From UBA1757 sp045627385 (GTDB taxonomy: Bacteria; Bacteroidota; Bacteroidia; Bacteroidales; UBA1402): a stretch of DNA of 64,000 bases. Shown in pieces: positions 45,219 through 53,944 of the stretch (its first letter is position 1; every line of letters starts with the position of its first letter). The DNA lies in NCBI GenBank assembly GCA_045627385.1, contig JAZQNO010000032.1, positions 1 through 64,000 of the forward strand. Direction: 5' to 3'. Position numbers and translations under genes: made by a program. Below the pieces are notes generated by a model. That model was not told where the DNA came from. It ran no database searches and was given only the letters and a program-made list of their open reading frames with translations.

Positions 45219-46106
45219 TCATTCGATTAAGAGTCGCGACTGATAACTTTTGTGGTAGGTGGTCGTGATTCCTTTGTAAGTGATTGCGTGCCAATCGTCC
45301 GGCTGAAGTTCTACACCGATCTGGAAAGCGTCGGCCGAGCGGCTGCTGTCGAAGGGTTCTGCTGTCATGTCGATTTTGCCCTTGGTCCATGTGGGCAGCG
45401 TGTTGCCTTCGATGGCTTCACTGATGTCGAAATTGATGAAAGCATAGGGGTCGTAGCGGTTCAGATCGTAGTTGTGGTCATACACCAGCAGGCATCCTTT
45501 GCCCGACACTTTCCAGCTCTTGTTGAAAAGGATGCCGGGAAGTACCTCTTCCTGAGACATTTCGTAGACGATGCTGATATACGATTTGACGGTATCTCCG
45601 AAGTCGGAATCCACCTGCCATTTGGCCGAATCCAGACAGGAAACGCTGAGAATGGAGTGATTGGCCAGTTCGTTGACGATATTCACCTGATACGAACTTT
45701 TTGTCTGCACCTCGTCGCCCTCGGCCAAAGGATAGACCACCTTCCACCGGTTGCCGGGAGTTTTCAAATTCAGACCGTCGGTCTCAATGATGGCGTGCAA
45801 TATATTGGTGTTTCCCAAATAACAGGCGAAAAAACCGTCCTTCAGTTTGGTCATACGGAAGTTGTCGATGTAAAAACCGGCTTCCAGCAGGCTGTCGTTC
45901 GAAGCCTGTCCGCTCACGTCAAAACTGTGGACCAGAGCGAAGATATCAGTGATGTCGTTGAATTGAGCGCGCCAGCTGGTATAGACAGATTCGCCCCGAT
46001 AGGTCATATCGCCGGGTTCTTCAAATTCGAGATTCACAACCGAGCATGAAGACACGCCGAATGCCAGGAGCCCGCCAAGAGTCAGTGCAATGATTGAATG
46101 TTTCAT
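45219..46106 (-). CDS. predicted lipoprotein, function unknown
   Basis: A 295-residue lipoprotein with signal ending VSSC (Cys21). The rest is beta-rich with many aromatic residues (FDVSGQASNDSLLEAGFYIDNFRMTKL, WKVSGKGCLLVYDHNYDLNRYDPYAFINFD), consistent with a surface beta-sandwich. I do not recognise the family. It follows the barrel gene by 11 bases on the same strand and probably shares its promoter at 46776-46808. Confidence 0.7.
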   Translation of the reverse strand: MKHSIIALTLGGLLAFGVSSCSVVNLEFEEPGDMTYRGESVYTSWRAQFNDITDIFALVHSFDVSGQASNDSLLEAGFYIDNFRMTKLKDGFFACYLGNTNILHAIIETDGLNLKTPGNRWKVVYPLAEGDEVQTKSSYQVNIVNELANHSILSVSCLDSAKWQVDSDFGDTVKSYISIVYEMSQEEVLPGILFNKSWKVSGKGCLLVYDHNYDLNRYDPYAFINFDISEAIEGNTLPTWTKGKIDMTAEPFDSSRSADAFQIGVELQPDDWHAITYKGITTTYHKSYQSRLLIE

Positions 46107-46117
46107 AGCGATAATCT

Positions 46118-46744
46118 TTAAAAGCGATAACCAAGACCGGCATTGAAGATGCCTTTGACACCATAACCCAACTCAAGGGTTCCGTACAGACGGTTCCCAA
46201 AACGCAGGCCTACGAAAGAAAACTGTGGAAATACACTGAGTTCCGTCTCGCTGATTTCCATACCCCACAGATAGTTTTCCAAGGGATCGTAACCGTTGCG
46301 CAGTGTCAGCAGCATTCCCATCGAGACTTGCGAATACATGGCAAACTTCCTGTAGTTGATAAAGGTGAATCTGACCGACGGGCCCAGATAGAAGAAGGAG
46401 CGCGAAAGGTCTCCAAGTTTGTCATCGGAAGGCATTTCGTAAATGCCGCCCCGGCTGGTCTGGAAAGAAAACTGACCGCCCACCTGGAACCAATGGAACA
46501 AAGCATAATGGTAGGACAGATTGACCATAGGACTTTCGAAATCGAATCTGCCATAGCAGTCGTTCGAGAACCAGTCGCGTGTGTAATACGAAACAGGCTC
46601 CAGGCTGTAGTCGGTGTTGAGTGGAGTGAAATCGCCGATACTCAGCTGAAGTTCGTGTCTCCGATAGGGATAGTTGGCATCCGCCGCCATAGTCTGAAGC
46701 AGACTGGCCAGGCACACAACCGAAACAATCAGAAATTTTTTCAT
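46118..46744 (-). CDS. outer-membrane beta-barrel protein, function unknown
   Basis: A 208-residue protein with signal peptide (1-19, QTMAA) and alternating strands (VSYYTRDWFSNDCYGRFDF, MVNLSYHYALFHWFQVGGQFSFQT, FFYLGPSVRFTFINYRKFAMYSQVSMGML) ending VKGIFNAGLGYRF, a typical barrel terminus. The start is MKKFLI at 46744; an open extension to 46768 crosses the expected transcription start. It is the first gene of a two-gene unit with the lipoprotein at 45219-46106. Substrate unknown. Confidence 0.75.
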   Translation of the reverse strand: MKKFLIVSVVCLASLLQTMAADANYPYRRHELQLSIGDFTPLNTDYSLEPVSYYTRDWFSNDCYGRFDFESPMVNLSYHYALFHWFQVGGQFSFQTSRGGIYEMPSDDKLGDLSRSFFYLGPSVRFTFINYRKFAMYSQVSMGMLLTLRNGYDPLENYLWGMEISETELSVFPQFSFVGLRFGNRLYGTLELGYGVKGIFNAGLGYRF

Positions 46745-46775
46745 ACAGATGGTGTTTGTATCAGTCAAGATGAGA

Positions 46776-46808
46776 CAAAGGTATAAACGTTACTGTTCAA
46801 TATCAAAA
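46776..46808 (-). promoter_or_regulatory. canonical promoter of the barrel-lipoprotein pair
   Basis: On the minus strand TTTTG (46804-46808), 20 bases, TACCTTTG (46776-46783). It overlaps the last codons of the upstream lipoprotein gene. Confidence 0.75.
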
Positions 46809-47677
46809 TTAACATCTTCAAAACCACAGATTTCGGTGGAGATTTCGCCCAACTGGCCCAATGATTCCCGGAGAGCGGTGTAAACTTTGACGAATCTGAT
46901 TTTTTCCAATTTTACGGACTTGCCTGCGGAATCCACGGCCCAGCCGATGTCGAAACAGCTGCCCGGTCCGTCGTTGGGAAGGTTGTCGGCATATCCCCAT
47001 GCGAAAGAATCGTGGTAAAACTGTCCGTTCTCTTCATAGGCGTTGGAGGCAAGACGCGCTCCGGTGAACACCAGAGAGTCGGCCGACTCCCACAAGGGAT
47101 AATAGGATTGGTCGTGGTAAACGTTCCGCAGCACGTATCCGCTGTCACCCCGGTTGTCTTTCCATAATATGTCGGCCAGATTGTCGGCCGGTCTGTAATA
47201 GACACAGCGGTAATCGTGGACCGTACCTGTAGCCGAGTATTCGCTTCCGGCAAGCTCGTACCAGGGGTCATCGGGAATCGAATTGCCGTTTTCATCGGCA
47301 GAAACCATCACAATCCCAGCCTCGCCGGAACCGCTGAAAGCGTTGCCCAAAACGCGGAAATCGAAGGTGTCGGGCAGATTGACGACATCATGGTCGAAAG
47401 CCACGACAATGTATCCGCCCCAGGCTCCCAAGCTGATCATGTTGCCGTTGCGTTTGCCGCAGATGGCCTTGTCGGCCTCCTCGAGCATGTCTTTCCCATC
47501 TTCCCATGCGGGCAGCACGTTGACAAACTGCCCGGGAGCGGGGCAGTAGGCCCAGACCTTGGCGGCGTAGGGAGACAGACTCTGCGCCGATTCGACGCCT
47601 TCATGATTGCACGCCGTCAGCAGACACCCCGAAAGCAGGGCGCCGACAGCCGGCAATATGTGACGTGACAGATTCAT
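46790..47677 (-). CDS. surface lipoprotein of the Bacteroides 'cell surface protein' type
   Basis: A 295-residue lipoprotein: signal ending LLTAC (Cys23). The body has motifs seen in a widespread but poorly characterised Bacteroidetes surface family: GGYIVVAFDHDVVNLPDTFDFRVLGNAF, GIVMVSADENGNSIPDDPWYELAGSEY with a possible Ca-binding DENGNSIPDD loop, and a C-terminal GAGSCFDIGWAVDSAGKSV-like strand. Relatives often occur beside vitamin or glycan uptake genes, but no transporter is adjacent here. The start is MNLSRH at 47677; an open extension to 47842 overlaps the ferredoxin gene and is rejected. Confidence 0.72.
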   Translation of the reverse strand: MNLSRHILPAVGALLSGCLLTACNHEGVESAQSLSPYAAKVWAYCPAPGQFVNVLPAWEDGKDMLEEADKAICGKRNGNMISLGAWGGYIVVAFDHDVVNLPDTFDFRVLGNAFSGSGEAGIVMVSADENGNSIPDDPWYELAGSEYSATGTVHDYRCVYYRPADNLADILWKDNRGDSGYVLRNVYHDQSYYPLWESADSLVFTGARLASNAYEENGQFYHDSFAWGYADNLPNDGPGSCFDIGWAVDSAGKSVKLEKIRFVKVYTALRESLGQLGEISTEICGFEDVNFDIEQ

Positions 47678-47684
47678 GAAAAGA

Positions 47685-47718
47685 TGAAAAAAGCAACCCC
47701 GAAAAATCGAGATTGCTT
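47685..47718 (-). terminator. probable intrinsic terminator after the ferredoxin gene
   Basis: On the minus strand AAGCAATC (47718-47711) pairs with GGTTGCTT (47698-47691) with one G-U pair, and is followed by a T-run at 47690-47685. Confidence 0.65.
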
Positions 47719-47738
47719 TAACGGTTGTCGGACAGGTC

Positions 47739-47906
47739 TTATCCGAGATGAATTGCTTCGGAAGGGCAAGCATCGGCACAAGTACCGCATTCTGTACACA
47801 TTTCCGGATCAATCTTATAAATATCACCTTCAGAAATGGCACCTACGGGACACTCGTCAATGCAAGTTCCACAAGCAACGCAATCATCACTAATAACGTA
47901 TGCCAT
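47739..47906 (-). CDS. 2[4Fe-4S] ferredoxin
   Basis: A 55-residue protein that begins MAYVISDDCVACGTCIDECP. It has two complete CxxCxxCxxxCP cluster motifs: Cys9/12/15/19 with Pro20 and Cys37/40/43/47 with Pro48. Length and spacing match the small bacterial-type ferredoxins that carry electrons in anaerobic metabolism in the cytoplasm. It is a monocistronic gene with a -7 box at 47953-47960, a GC-rich hairpin in the leader (GGAGG/CCTCC at 47922-47936) and a terminator at 47685-47718. Confidence 0.95.
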   Translation of the reverse strand: MAYVISDDCVACGTCIDECPVGAISEGDIYKIDPEMCTECGTCADACPSEAIHLG

Positions 47907-47952
47907 AATATAATTTTTTTTGGAGGACGGACCTCCGGTTAATAATCAAGGG

Positions 47953-47960
47953 CAAAAGTA
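47953..47960 (-). promoter_or_regulatory. -7 element of the ferredoxin gene
   Basis: The minus strand reads TACTTTTG, matching TAnnTTTG, about 47 bases before the ferredoxin ATG. A -33 box is not evident. Confidence 0.5.
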
Positions 47961-48056
47961 GCAGAAATTTTGTGATGGCCGAAATCTTTTACAATAAATC
48001 CTGAATTTTTTCGTTTATCCTCCTGTCTGTCCCGTTGGCAGACAACTTTTGACGGT

Positions 48057-48770
48057 ATGAACGTAAAGAATCTGTATGCCCTTCTCCTGGCCCTGACACT
48101 CGCTTGTCTGACGCTGAACGCCCAAAACAGGCAGCGTCAGTACCTGCAGTATGAGGATCTCAGACCCTATCATTTCGGATTCTTTGTGGGCTTCCACACA
48201 CAGGATTTTCAGATCGAACATTCGGGAATGGCCGACGAAAACGGCCATATCTGGTATGGAGAAGTGCCGGCCTATACGCCCGGTTTCAGCGTGGGCGTGC
48301 TGGGCGATTACCGTCTGTCGGATGCGTTCAGCCTCCGTCTCGAGCCCAGCCTGCATTTCGGCTCCAAGGAAATAAGCCTGCTCAGCGATGCGCCCGGCAG
48401 CGAAGTGGTGACGGCCAACATCCGTTCCAACTACATCATGGTGCCGCTGCTGGTGCGCTATCGTGGCGCCCGCTCAGGCAACTACCGTCCGTATCTGATG
48501 ACCGGAATCAGTGTCGGTCTCGATGCCGGCATCCGCAAGAAAGAAGAAATCGAACTGAAAAAACTGAACGCCTATTGGGAGTTCGGATTCGGTTGTGACC
48601 TTTACATGCCCTATTTCCGCCTGGTGCCCGAATTGAAACTGTGTTTGGGCTTGGACGACATTTTCGAGCACAACAGAAGCGGAGAAAGCTCTTTGGCTTT
48701 CATCCATTACACCAATGCTTTCGAACGGATGACTTCCCGACTGGTCGTTTTGTCTTTCCAGTTCGAGTGA
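48057..48770 (+). CDS. PorT-family outer-membrane protein
   Basis: A 237-residue protein with signal peptide (1-22, LTLNAQ) and an outer-membrane barrel. Its N-terminal part LRPYHFGFFVGFHTQDF and internal IRSNYIMVPLLVRYRG and YRPYLMTGISVGLD segments are characteristic of the PorT family, whose Porphyromonas member is needed for type IX secretion. PorT-family proteins without a secretion role also exist, so a T9SS function is suggested rather than shown. It is convergent with argS; the stops are adjacent. Confidence 0.68.
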   Translation: MNVKNLYALLLALTLACLTLNAQNRQRQYLQYEDLRPYHFGFFVGFHTQDFQIEHSGMADENGHIWYGEVPAYTPGFSVGVLGDYRLSDAFSLRLEPSLHFGSKEISLLSDAPGSEVVTANIRSNYIMVPLLVRYRGARSGNYRPYLMTGISVGLDAGIRKKEEIELKKLNAYWEFGFGCDLYMPYFRLVPELKLCLGLDDIFEHNRSGESSLAFIHYTNAFERMTSRLVVLSFQFE

Positions 48771-50594
48771 TCACATCCTTTCAGGCACGTCGATACCCAG
48801 CAGGTACATGCCGTCCCGTATGATGCGGCCGATTTGTGCGGAGAGGAACAGGCGGAAGCGTTTCAATTCTTCGTTTTCCTCTCTCAGAATCGAGCAGTCG
48901 TGATAGAACTGGTTGTATTCTTTCACCAAATCGTAGACATAGTTGGCAATCAGAGCGGGACTGTAGTCCTCTCCGGCCTGTCTGACGACGTTGGGGAATT
49001 CGTTTGCGTTCTGAATCAGCGACAGTTCTTTCTCGTTGAGCTCACAGTGGATTTCGCCCAAACGGTCGAACGAGATGCCCTGTTCGCCGGCCTTTCTCAA
49101 AACGGACTGGATGCGAGCATAGGCATATTGGATGAACGGACCGGTATTGCCGTTGAAATCGATGGATTCGCGCGGATTGAAAGTCATATTCTTGCGTGGA
49201 TCGACTTTCAGGATGAAATATTTCAGCGCGCCCAGGCCGACCATGCGGACAATGGCCTCGGCTTCTTCCGGAGTGCAGGCGTCCAATTTTCCCAACTGTT
49301 CCGAGGTCTCACGGGAAGTGTTGACCATCTCGGCGATCAAATCGTCGGCATCCACCACGGTGCCCTCACGCGATTTCATCTTGCCTTCAGGCAGTTCCAC
49401 CATACCGTAGGAGAAATGCACCAGACCTCTTCCCCATGAGAAGCCCAGACGGTCGAGCAGGATGGACAAGACCTTGAAATGATAGTTCTGTTCATTTCCG
49501 ACCACGTAAATCATCTTGTCGATGGGGTATTCCTGGAAACGCAGGTTGGCGGTGCCGATATCCTGCGTGATATAGACCGAAGTGCCGTCGCTGCGCAGCA
49601 GCACCTTCTGGTCGAGACCTTCATCGGTCAGGTCGGCCCAGACCGAACCGTCTTCCTTGCGGAAGAACTGCCCCTTTTCGAGGCCTTCCAATATCTTGTC
49701 CTTGCCCAAGAGGTAAGTGTTCGATTCGTAATAAATCTTGTCGAAGCTGACGCCGAGCGTGCGATAGGTCTCGTCGAAACCGGCATACACCCAGTCGTTC
49801 ATCATTTTCCAAAGCGAGCGGACTTTTTCGTCGCCTGCTTCCCAAGCGCGCAGCATGGCGTGTGCTTCGGCCATCAGAGGAGAGGCTGCCTCGGCCTTCG
49901 CCTTGGCTTCTTCTTTGCCCTTTTCATCGAGGGAATCATAGTCGGCGGGCAGCAGGCTCTTGACTTCTGCCTTGAAATGCTTGTCGAAAGCCACATAGCA
50001 GTCACCGATCAGATGGTCGCCTTTTTTGCCGGTGGATTCGGGTGTGGCGCCGTCGAACCATTTCTGCCAGGCCAGCATCGATTTGCAGATGTGGATGCCG
50101 CGGTCATTGACGATATTGGTCTTGACGACGCGGTTGCCGTTGGCTTCGAGAATGCGGCTCAAACTGAATCCGAGCAGGTTGTTGCGCACGTGACCCAGAT
50201 GCAGCGGCTTGTTGGTGTTGGGCGATGAATATTCCACCATCACCAGAGGCGAATCCTGATCGGCTTTGCGATAACCGAAATGCTCTTCTTTGGCCATAGA
50301 CTCCAGACATTCAGTCCAATAAGCCGACGAAACGCTCAGATTCAGAAATCCCTGGATGACATTGTAAGCCTTCAGTTCAGGGGTGTGCCCCAACAGCCAG
50401 GCACCCATCTCTTCCGCGCAGTCGGCAGGCTTTTTGCGTGCCACCTTGACGAAGGGGAAAACCACGAGGGTCAGATCGCCTTCGAATTCCTTCTTGGTCT
50501 TTTGGAACTGGATACTTGAATCTACAGCCTGGAACTGGTATAACTCCTGCAGGCATTCTTTGACTTTAGCGGTCAGAATCAGTGAAATGTCCAT
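48771..50594 (-). CDS. argS: arginyl-tRNA synthetase
   Basis: Class I synthetase that charges tRNA-Arg in the cytoplasm. The 607 residues include the N-terminal Arg-tRNA-synt add-on domain (1-120), the HIGH-type motif SSPNTNKPLHLGHVRNN, the variant KMSKS region GKMKSREGTVV, and the C-terminal DALR anticodon-binding domain (from about 480, YARIQSVLRKAGEQ and onward). The length is standard. No unusual insertion is seen. A single gene, upstream of and reading toward the convergent PorT-family gene. Confidence 0.97.
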   Translation of the reverse strand: MDISLILTAKVKECLQELYQFQAVDSSIQFQKTKKEFEGDLTLVVFPFVKVARKKPADCAEEMGAWLLGHTPELKAYNVIQGFLNLSVSSAYWTECLESMAKEEHFGYRKADQDSPLVMVEYSSPNTNKPLHLGHVRNNLLGFSLSRILEANGNRVVKTNIVNDRGIHICKSMLAWQKWFDGATPESTGKKGDHLIGDCYVAFDKHFKAEVKSLLPADYDSLDEKGKEEAKAKAEAASPLMAEAHAMLRAWEAGDEKVRSLWKMMNDWVYAGFDETYRTLGVSFDKIYYESNTYLLGKDKILEGLEKGQFFRKEDGSVWADLTDEGLDQKVLLRSDGTSVYITQDIGTANLRFQEYPIDKMIYVVGNEQNYHFKVLSILLDRLGFSWGRGLVHFSYGMVELPEGKMKSREGTVVDADDLIAEMVNTSRETSEQLGKLDACTPEEAEAIVRMVGLGALKYFILKVDPRKNMTFNPRESIDFNGNTGPFIQYAYARIQSVLRKAGEQGISFDRLGEIHCELNEKELSLIQNANEFPNVVRQAGEDYSPALIANYVYDLVKEYNQFYHDCSILREENEELKRFRLFLSAQIGRIIRDGMYLLGIDVPERM

Positions 50595-50647
50595 TGTCTA
50601 GTCTTCTTGAAAATCAGGCGCGAAGTTAGAGATAAAACGGCGAAAAA

Positions 50648-50678
50648 AAAAGGTCCGGCCACTTTGGCCGGACCTTTT
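50648..50678. terminator. bidirectional intrinsic terminator beside the HU gene
   Basis: A perfect 14-bp stem (50648-50661 and 50665-50678, loop CTT) is flanked by an A-run on one side and a T-run on the other. It mainly serves the HU gene on the minus strand. Confidence 0.9.
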
Positions 50679-50697
50679 ATTGTAAGAGTGGACCCCC

Positions 50698-50970
50698 TTA
50701 TTTGATCTTGGCAGCAAGTTCGGCACCGGCTTTGAATTTGGCGACCTTCTTGGCGGGAATCGTGATGGCTTTCTTGGTGGCGGGGTTGATACCCTGACGA
50801 GCAGCCTTTTCAGATACGGAGAAGGTTCCGAAGCCGACGAGAGCCAGCTTGTCGCCCTTGGCGAGGGTTTCACCAACGGATTCAACGAATGCTTCAACAG
50901 CAGCCTTTGCAGCGGATTTGGTCAAACCGGCCTTTGCGGCGACGGCTTCAATGAGTTCACTTTTGTTCAT
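50698..50970 (-). CDS. HU-family DNA-binding protein
   Basis: A 90-residue histone-like protein that bends and compacts DNA. It starts MNKSELIEAVAAKAGLTKS, with the beta-arm region GFGTFSVSEKAARQGINPATKKAITIPAKKVAKFKAG; the family signature GFGTF...R.G.NP.T is complete. The start is ATG at 50970; the open extension to 51099 runs through AT-rich intergenic DNA and is rejected. A near-match to the -7 element (TTTATTTG) lies about 60 bases upstream, but I do not claim a promoter. Confidence 0.96.
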   Translation of the reverse strand: MNKSELIEAVAAKAGLTKSAAKAAVEAFVESVGETLAKGDKLALVGFGTFSVSEKAARQGINPATKKAITIPAKKVAKFKAGAELAAKIK

Positions 50971-51155
50971 AATAGAGTAGTTTAAAGAGTTGATAAAAAT
51001 GGATTGTCGAATTGAGTGCAACAAATAAAGCGTAAAGTTTTGACAACCACAAGCGAAACGAAGTTTTTTTTCAATTTTATTCAGAAAAAAAGATGTCATT
51101 TGCTAAAAAATCGCGCTTTTCGGTCGGATTCTGGCGGAAAACACCTCGATTTCGC

Positions 51156-51163
51156 TATCTTTG
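51156..51163 (+). promoter_or_regulatory. -7 element of the rhomboid-priA operon
   Basis: TATCTTTG matches TAnnTTTG. Transcription would start near 51170, about 9 bases before the chosen ATG, so the transcript has an extremely short leader. This decides against an earlier TTG start at 51161. Confidence 0.6.
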
Positions 51164-51178
51164 TATCTTCTAAACAGA

Positions 51179-51946
51179 ATGTCAATGAGGAACGGAAACA
51201 ATTTCTGGACAATGACTCCGACCGTCACCAAAAATTTGATAATCATCAATTTTCTGGTGTGGCTGGCTTCCGTGCTTTTCCCCGTTCTCGAAGATGTCCT
51301 GGGCCTCCATTACGTGCGTTCGGGCGACTTCCGCCTGTTCCAGACATTCACCTATATGTTCATGCACGACAACCACAGCATCGCTCACGTGTTTTTCAAC
51401 ATGTTTGCCGTGCTGATGTTCGGACGCATCCTGGAGCAGGTCTGGGGACCGAAACGTTTCCTTATATTCTATATGGTGACCGGAATAGGGGCCGGACTTA
51501 TTCAGGAAATCACCTGGGCCATCGACTTGGAACCCTTCATTCGCGACATCGACGGATATGTCGCCACCGGTCGCCTGGGTTGCCTGACCAAATTCCTGAA
51601 TCTTCAGGACGGGGTGGCATATCCTGCCGAACAGCTCTATGCCGTACGTGACCGGATTGTCGACGGCGTAGTCACGGTAGGCGCTTCCGGAGCCGTTTTC
51701 GGCATCCTGCTCGGTTTCGGCATGCTCTTCCCCAACGCACCTATCTATATCATGTTCATACCGATTCCCATCAAAGCCAAGTGGATGGTCATCGGATACG
51801 GCCTGATCGAACTCTTCGGCGGTGTGGCCAACTTTTCGGGCGACAATGTCGCTCACTTCGCCCACCTGGGAGGTATGCTGTTCGGTTATTTTCTCATCAG
51901 ATATTGGCGAAAGAAAGGAATAGGAAATGGCTTCTTTTTGGGATAA
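51179..51946 (+). CDS. rhomboid-family intramembrane serine protease 1
   Basis: Rhomboids cut transmembrane helices inside the membrane. The 255-residue protein has six or seven hydrophobic segments, the HDNHSIAHVFFNM loop (64-75), the catalytic GASG motif with Ser170, and the catalytic His229 in HFAHLGGMLFGY. The active-site set is complete. ATG at 51179 is chosen because the -7 element sits at 51156-51163; MRNGNNF at 51185 is possible. The last 20 bases overlap the next rhomboid gene. First gene of a five-gene operon. Confidence 0.93.
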   Translation: MSMRNGNNFWTMTPTVTKNLIIINFLVWLASVLFPVLEDVLGLHYVRSGDFRLFQTFTYMFMHDNHSIAHVFFNMFAVLMFGRILEQVWGPKRFLIFYMVTGIGAGLIQEITWAIDLEPFIRDIDGYVATGRLGCLTKFLNLQDGVAYPAEQLYAVRDRIVDGVVTVGASGAVFGILLGFGMLFPNAPIYIMFIPIPIKAKWMVIGYGLIELFGGVANFSGDNVAHFAHLGGMLFGYFLIRYWRKKGIGNGFFLG

Positions 51947-52814
51947 TCTCAAGGCCCGCTACCAGTCGGGCGACGTTGTGGTCAAACTGATATACATCAA
52001 TGTGCTGGTCTTTCTTGTCCAGGCATTGTTTCTGTTTGTCTGCAAACTGTTCGGCCTGAATGCCGGCATCTCTCTGCTTTGGCTGAAACTGCCGGCCAGT
52101 TTCGGCGCGCTTCTTCTGCGACCTTGGAGCCTGTTCACCTATATGTTCTTGCATGGCGGACTCACGCATCTGATATTCAACATGCTGTGGCTCTACTTCT
52201 TCGGCCGCTGGTTCCTTCGTCATTTCGATGCCCGGCAATTGCTGACGGTCTATCTGCTCGGCGGTCTGATGGGCGGAGCCTTCTATATTCTGGGCTTCAA
52301 TTTCATCCCCTATTACCGCAATCTGGTCGAATCGAGCACCCTGGTAGGCGCTTCGGCCGCCGTTCTGGCCCTGACCCTCGCGCTTGCCTGCTACCGGCCC
52401 GACGAAGAACTCAATCTCATGTTCTTCGGCCGCATCCGAATGAAATGGCTGGCTGTCGTCATGATAGTCATCGACATTCTCAGTCTGACGGGCGACAACG
52501 GCGGCGGCAGTCTGGCTCATTTGGGCGGTGCGCTCTTGGGCGCCATGTACGGATTGAGCGCCCGCCGCAGCACATTCTTCCAAGGCTGGTTCTCCAAAAG
52601 TCCGAAAAAGTCGAAAGCCCGGAATACCGGCAGAAAGTCTTATCATAGCGGTCACAACGAGCAGGCCAACATCACTGTCGATCAGGAATACCGCGACATG
52701 CGAAAAGCCGAGGAAGACCGTCTGGACAAGATCCTTGACAAAATCAAGACCTCCGGTTACGACAGTTTGACCAAAGAGGAAAAGACATTCCTGTTTGAAT
52801 CCGGAAAGCACTGA
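51927..52814 (+). CDS. rhomboid-family intramembrane serine protease 2
   Basis: A second, diverged rhomboid of 295 residues with six membrane segments, HGGLTHLIFNMLW (76-88), the catalytic GASAA motif (Ser143, second Gly replaced by Ala), and His198 in SLAHLGGALLG. A soluble tail (about 225-295) ends DRLDKILDKIKTSGYDSLTKEEKTFL, a C-terminal motif I associate with Bacteroidetes rhomboids. It overlaps the previous rhomboid by 20 bases and the next gene by one base (TGATG), so the products are made together. Confidence 0.93.
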   Translation: MASFWDNLKARYQSGDVVVKLIYINVLVFLVQALFLFVCKLFGLNAGISLLWLKLPASFGALLLRPWSLFTYMFLHGGLTHLIFNMLWLYFFGRWFLRHFDARQLLTVYLLGGLMGGAFYILGFNFIPYYRNLVESSTLVGASAAVLALTLALACYRPDEELNLMFFGRIRMKWLAVVMIVIDILSLTGDNGGGSLAHLGGALLGAMYGLSARRSTFFQGWFSKSPKKSKARNTGRKSYHSGHNEQANITVDQEYRDMRKAEEDRLDKILDKIKTSGYDSLTKEEKTFLFESGKH

Positions 52815-53944
52815 TGGGCAGAAAATCGTCATCCAAACATTCGGGGGGATTCTTCAAAATGCTGAGAAGGGCCCTGATGGTCACCTTGAATGTGGTGGCG
52901 GTCATCCTGCTGCTCATTTGTGCCAAGATACCTCACTTCAGTCCGGCCAACCTGTTGTTTTCCAATTATCCCAATTATCTGTTTCTTATCCTTTGGCTGG
53001 TCAATATGTGCTTCTTCGTCTATTGGCTGCTTAGGTTCAACAAGTGGATCGTCCTGTCGCTGGTGGCCGGAGTCCTGTGCTTTTCCGACGCACGAATCTG
53101 GTTCCCGGTCAATTTTTCCCAAAAAGAGGACACAGTCACTGAACAGAGCATCAAAGTGTTGACATACAACACGATGCAGTTCTCCAAATACCAACCTCAC
53201 ACCTCTCGCCATCCCAATGCGGTCGTTTCTTATCTGTTGGACAGCGAGGCCGACATTCTCTGCCTTCAGGAGGGCGGCTACAAGAAAGAGAGCGAATTCC
53301 TGACCCGCGCCTCCCTTCTTGAGGCGATGTCGCGCAAATATCCTTATCATTCAGAGGCCAAAGTGTATCCTTCGGGCTCCGTCAGCCTGTGGATTTTTTC
53401 CAAATATCCCATCGTCGGGCAGAAGCGGCTGATCATCGGGAGCGAAACCAATGCGGCCCATTATTGCGATATCGACGTCAAAGGTCGGAAAATACGGGTC
53501 ATCAACAATCATCTGGAATCGAACAAACTGACAGCCAAAGACAAAGACCTGTATCACGAGATACTGGAAAAACCCGAGAAAGAGACGGTCAGTTCGATTG
53601 CCCATTCCTTGGGAATGAAACTGAGTCCGGCCGCAGTTTCCCGTGCCCATCAGGCCGAAGTCATTTCGGAAGAAGTCCTCAAGTCGCCCTATCCGGTCAT
53701 CGTATGCGGCGATTTCAACGACATCCCAAATTCCTACACCTACCGTACGGTCAGGAAAGGCCTTACGGACGCCTGGGTCAACAACGCCACGGGCATGGGC
53801 ATTTCATTTCATGAGAAATTCTACCGTTTCCGCATCGATTACATCATGCATTCCCCCAGTCTCCATTCCTTCGGAACGGGATTGGACAGAAGAGACGCAT
53901 CTGACCACTATCCGGTTTGGACCTACATCAACTTGCCGCAGTGA
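52814..53944 (+). CDS. membrane-anchored endonuclease/exonuclease/phosphatase family protein
   Basis: A 376-residue protein with three N-terminal hydrophobic segments (about 20-95) and a C-terminal EEP-fold domain. The metal-dependent phosphodiesterase motifs are LTYNTMQF, ADILCLQEGG (metal Glu), GDFNDIPNS, IDYIMHSPSL and SDHYPVW (catalytic His). The substrate could be a nucleic acid, phosphoinositide-like lipid or other phosphodiester; the membrane anchor places the active site outside the cytoplasm or at the membrane face. Its start overlaps the rhomboid stop and its stop overlaps the priA start. Confidence 0.9.
   Translation: MGRKSSSKHSGGFFKMLRRALMVTLNVVAVILLLICAKIPHFSPANLLFSNYPNYLFLILWLVNMCFFVYWLLRFNKWIVLSLVAGVLCFSDARIWFPVNFSQKEDTVTEQSIKVLTYNTMQFSKYQPHTSRHPNAVVSYLLDSEADILCLQEGGYKKESEFLTRASLLEAMSRKYPYHSEAKVYPSGSVSLWIFSKYPIVGQKRLIIGSETNAAHYCDIDVKGRKIRVINNHLESNKLTAKDKDLYHEILEKPEKETVSSIAHSLGMKLSPAAVSRAHQAEVISEEVLKSPYPVIVCGDFNDIPNSYTYRTVRKGLTDAWVNNATGMGISFHEKFYRFRIDYIMHSPSLHSFGTGLDRRDASDHYPVWTYINLPQ

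Noticed and set aside
47678..47893. Plus-strand frames and a lipoprotein extension across the ferredoxin gene
   Set aside because: The minus strand encodes a perfect two-cluster ferredoxin here, so these overlapping frames are shadows.
50971..51099. Extended HU reading frame starting at 51099
   Set aside because: The added residues come from AT-rich intergenic DNA and do not match HU; the family always starts MNK-ELI-like.
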